NCBI GenBank assembly: GCA_013329925.1
Contig: DUJK01000011.1
Location: 6,476-15,017, forward strand
From: Candidatus Poseidoniaceae archaeon
GTDB lineage: Archaea; Thermoplasmatota; Poseidoniia; Poseidoniales; Poseidoniaceae
Direction: 5' to 3'
Length of the DNA: 8,542 bases
Shown here: piece by piece, positions 6,450 through 8,542 of the stretch
How the letters are laid out: each line of letters opens with the position of its first letter
Numbering within the stretch: the stretch's first letter is position 1
Position numbers and translations under genes: made by a program
The notes under the pieces: model-generated
The model's database searches: none
Told to the model about the DNA's origin: nothing
What the model saw: the letters and a program-made list of their open reading frames with translations, nothing else

Positions 6450-6456
6450 AGGTGAT
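6450..6456 (+). promoter_or_regulatory. Ribosome binding site deciding the aroC start
   Basis: AGGTGAT matches the 3' part of the anti-Shine-Dalgarno complement (GGAGGTGATC) and ends 4 nt before the ATG at 6461. That spacing is right for this register and overlaps the competing in-frame GTG at 6452. ATG 6467 is a possible second choice. Confidence 0.55.
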
Positions 6457-6460
6457 ACAG

Positions 6461-7543
6461 ATGCAAATGAGCCTCGGTGAAGTCCTCAGACTTACCTTGT
6501 TTGGAACCAGTCATGGTCCATTGGTTGGAGCATTTCTTGAAGGGGTTCCAGCAGGAATAAGTATCGATTTTCCTAAACTAGAGAATCTCATGAGCGAACG
6601 TAGGCCTGGCGGAAGATATGCTAGTAAAAGGCGAGAACCAGATAATGTTAAATTTTTATCGGGCGTTGATAATGGCGTTACTACTGGGGAAAAAATTGAG
6701 ATTTCAATAAAAAATAAAGATGTTAGAACTAAAGATTATTCTTTTTTACCAGACCATCCACGACCTGGGCACCAAGATATGGTGATGATGAAAAAGACTG
6801 ATGGAGAAGCAGACCTTAGAGGTGGTGGAATGTCTAGTGCAAGACTAACTGCACCAATAGTCGCAGCCTCAGCAATAATCACACCACTAATTGAACAACT
6901 TGGCATAAATATCAACGCTCATGTTTGTTCTATTGGCATAATTGATTCAAAACCGTTAGCTGAATGTGAACCTAAATGGGAAACTGAGGAATGTAGAGAT
7001 ATTAGGTGTCAAGATAAAACAGCCGCGAAGGAAATGATAAAACTAGTTGAACAGCATCGAATGAATTTAGATTCGATTGGCAGTAAAGTAGAACTACAGA
7101 TTTCTGGAATGCCAATTGGGATTGGAGAACCTTGGTTTGATGGACTTGAACCATACCTAGCAAGAGCAATGATGGCTATACCTGCTGCACGAGGAGTAGA
7201 ATTTGGTCGAGGTTTTTCAGTAGTACAGATGAAAGGAAGCGATCATAATGATTCTTGGGGTGGCGATAAAAACAATCCACAATTATTAGGGAACAAACCT
7301 GATGGGGCTCTAGCAGGACTTTCCACCGGCTCTAATTTGTATCTAAAGGTGGCATTCAAACCACCATCTAGCATCGCTAAAGAGCAACTTACCTTGAATG
7401 TTAAAACAAACAAAATAGAACCATTACAAGTCAAAGGTAGGCATGATCCAGTCTTAGCACCCAGAGCTGTCGCTGTTGTCGAGGCTATGGCTAAATTGGT
7501 TATTTGTGATTTAGCAATACGAGGTGAGTTTATTGATAAATGA
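6461..7543 (+). CDS. aroC: Chorismate synthase
   Basis: The enzyme converts 5-enolpyruvylshikimate 3-phosphate to chorismate by anti-1,4-elimination, using reduced FMN. At 360 residues it has the usual length. Signatures are LFGTSHG (13-19, His18 in the place of the conserved catalytic histidine), PRPGHQD (100-106, second conserved histidine His104), DLRGGGMSSARLTA (118-131), AIPAARGVEFGRGF (239-252), GRHDP (326-330) and PRAVAVVEAM (334-343). Two details differ from the textbook enzyme: GGGMSSARLTAP has Met and Leu-Thr where most enzymes read GGGRxSARET, and IKNKDVRTKDYS (83-94) recalls the chorismate synthases of Clostridia. The latter comparison is from memory. The start is ATG 6461 on the strength of AGGTGAT; GTG 6452 and ATG 6467 are alternatives adding three or removing two residues. 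The last 11 nt overlap aspartokinase. Confidence 0.94.
   Translation: MQMSLGEVLRLTLFGTSHGPLVGAFLEGVPAGISIDFPKLENLMSERRPGGRYASKRREPDNVKFLSGVDNGVTTGEKIEISIKNKDVRTKDYSFLPDHPRPGHQDMVMMKKTDGEADLRGGGMSSARLTAPIVAASAIITPLIEQLGININAHVCSIGIIDSKPLAECEPKWETEECRDIRCQDKTAAKEMIKLVEQHRMNLDSIGSKVELQISGMPIGIGEPWFDGLEPYLARAMMAIPAARGVEFGRGFSVVQMKGSDHNDSWGGDKNNPQLLGNKPDGALAGLSTGSNLYLKVAFKPPSSIAKEQLTLNVKTNKIEPLQVKGRHDPVLAPRAVAVVEAMAKLVICDLAIRGEFIDK
7521..7527 (+). promoter_or_regulatory. Ribosome binding site of aspartokinase, inside aroC
   Basis: GAGGTGA lies within the aroC coding sequence, 5 nt before TTG 7533. It overlaps the alternative in-frame GTG at 7524, which makes the TTG the better start. Confidence 0.65.
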
Positions 7544-8542
7544 TGTAATAGTTCACAAATTTGGTGGCTCATGCCTAAGAGATTCTTCAGATCTAAACCT
7601 TATTTCTTCAATAATTGAAGCACAAAGAGGTAATTCAGTAATTGTGGTTTCTGCCCTTTGGGGGGCAACTGACCGATTAATTAGAGCAGCAAATGAACCG
7701 CGTTATGCCACTAAATTAATTTCTGATTTGAAAAAACAACATATTCGCTTCTCAAGTGACATTGAGGAATCCATATTCTCGACAAAATTCTTGAATGTGT
7801 TACAAGGTATCGACAAATCTTTGTTGAAACTATCTAAAAATCCAGAAAGTATCGTTGATATCAACACATTACTCGCTGCAGGAGAAAGACTCTCAGCATT
7901 AGTAGTGGCTAATGAACTACGAAAACATGGCCTTGATGCACACCCAGTGGGGTCTGAAGATATTGGAATATGTCTTAATGGCATAAACTCGGCGAGTAGC
8001 GTTGATATCGAAAAATCGGTGAAAACCTTGGATTATTCTGCTTTTACTGGAATCCCGGTGGTAACTGGATGGTTCGGAGAAGGACTAGATGGTCAACTGG
8101 CTCTACTTAGTAGAGGAGGCAGTGATCATACCGCCGCAGCAATTGCTAGAATATTGGATGCGGAGAAATTAATTCTCTGGAAAGATGTTGATGGTATACT
8201 TCCAATCAATCCAAGGTGGGGCGTGGCAACAAATTCGATACCATATTTAGGATATGATGAGGCTAGAGAATTATCTAGACTAGACGCTCCAGTAATTCAC
8301 CATACAACCATGATTCCGTTAAAAGAGGTTGGTATACCAATAGAAATTAGAAATCTAAACTCACCAATCAATACTAATGCCCCAACAATTATTGGGCCAA
8401 ATATAATTCAGTCTGGCGAAATAAAAGCCATTGGTTGTATGAGAAGTATCTCTTGTATTACCACTCAATCTGGTGATATTGAAAATCAAAGTAAGAAACT
8501 TGGCCAAGTGTTAATTGAATTAGATAACAAAAATATTACTTG
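7533..8542 (+). CDS. lysC: Aspartokinase, amino-terminal part (runs off right edge)
   Basis: Aspartokinase phosphorylates L-aspartate, opening the path to aspartate semialdehyde and hence to lysine, threonine, methionine and, in this organism, the ADH made by aroA'. The 336 visible residues stay open to the window end. They show HKFGGSC (8-14, nucleotide-binding lysine motif), VVSALWGATDRLI, LLAAGERLSA (113-122), LLSRGGSDHTAAAIA (191-205), WKDVDGI (216-222), LDAPVIHHTTMIPLKEVGIPIEIRN in place of the common FGAxVLHP region, and the start of an ACT regulatory domain near residue 297 (IKAIGCMRSISCITTQS), which suggests allosteric control by an end product. TTG 7533 is chosen for its GAGGTGA ribosome site; GTG 7524 is the alternative, and an in-frame stop at 7512-7514 bars anything longer. 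Whether a homoserine dehydrogenase domain follows, as in ThrA, cannot be seen. Confidence 0.92.
   Translation, partial: MINDVIVHKFGGSCLRDSSDLNLISSIIEAQRGNSVIVVSALWGATDRLIRAANEPRYATKLISDLKKQHIRFSSDIEESIFSTKFLNVLQGIDKSLLKLSKNPESIVDINTLLAAGERLSALVVANELRKHGLDAHPVGSEDIGICLNGINSASSVDIEKSVKTLDYSAFTGIPVVTGWFGEGLDGQLALLSRGGSDHTAAAIARILDAEKLILWKDVDGILPINPRWGVATNSIPYLGYDEARELSRLDAPVIHHTTMIPLKEVGIPIEIRNLNSPINTNAPTIIGPNIIQSGEIKAIGCMRSISCITTQSGDIENQSKKLGQVLIELDNKNIT

Noticed and set aside
6411..6460. Possible second promoter in the 50-nt gap before aroC
   Set aside because: No clear TATA element is present, and the gap ends in a good ribosome site. Read-through from the upstream aro genes is the simpler view.
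7243..7572. Minus-strand open frame of 109 codons over the end of aroC
   Set aside because: It lies fully antisense to well-recognised aroC and aspartokinase sequence and has no domain I recognise. Similar shadows at 997-1263, 4414-4668, 5579-5806 and 7703-7984 were dropped for the same reason.

Overview
The window looks like a chromosomal segment of a marine archaeon of the Thermoplasmatota/Poseidoniia (Marine Group II/III) kind. The lineage is an inference. It rests on an archaeal-type purine enzyme (PurP), an archaeal aromatic pathway that starts from aspartate semialdehyde (ADH synthase plus 3-dehydroquinate synthase II), a GHMP-family shikimate kinase, and the start signals. Genes that head transcription units lack a convincing Shine-Dalgarno sequence and are probably leaderless, while genes inside the operon have good ones. 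Base composition is moderately AT-rich. I see no mobile element, CRISPR array, tRNA or rRNA.

Left part (1-1809): a tryptophan 2,3-dioxygenase gene on the minus strand runs off the left edge. It diverges from purP on the plus strand. The 148-bp gap between them carries a perfect 9-bp inverted repeat (613-640) almost midway between the two start codons.

Middle (1810-3573): one long minus-strand gene encodes a membrane-anchored coiled-coil protein. It has two tandem copies of a beta-rich domain that I tentatively place with DUF2135/YfaP. Its stop codon abuts the purP stop codon with no bases between. This is the least understood gene of the window.

Right part (3687-8542): five plus-strand genes form a compact operon: ADH synthase (aroA'), 3-dehydroquinate synthase II (aroB'), archaeal shikimate kinase (aroK), chorismate synthase (aroC) and aspartokinase (cut by the right edge). 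They are linked by gaps of 10, 2 and 50 nt and then an 11-nt overlap. The metabolic logic is clear: aspartokinase opens the route to aspartate semialdehyde, which aroA' condenses with a sugar-derived ketose. AroB' makes 3-dehydroquinate, and aroK and aroC act near the end of the route to chorismate. 3-Dehydroquinate dehydratase, shikimate dehydrogenase and EPSP synthase are not in the window.

Most of the window is recognisable core metabolism. The points that deserve a second look are the twin-domain membrane protein, the palindrome between the dioxygenase gene and purP, the aspartokinase-ADH pathway linkage, and a chorismate synthase with an unusual motif variant.
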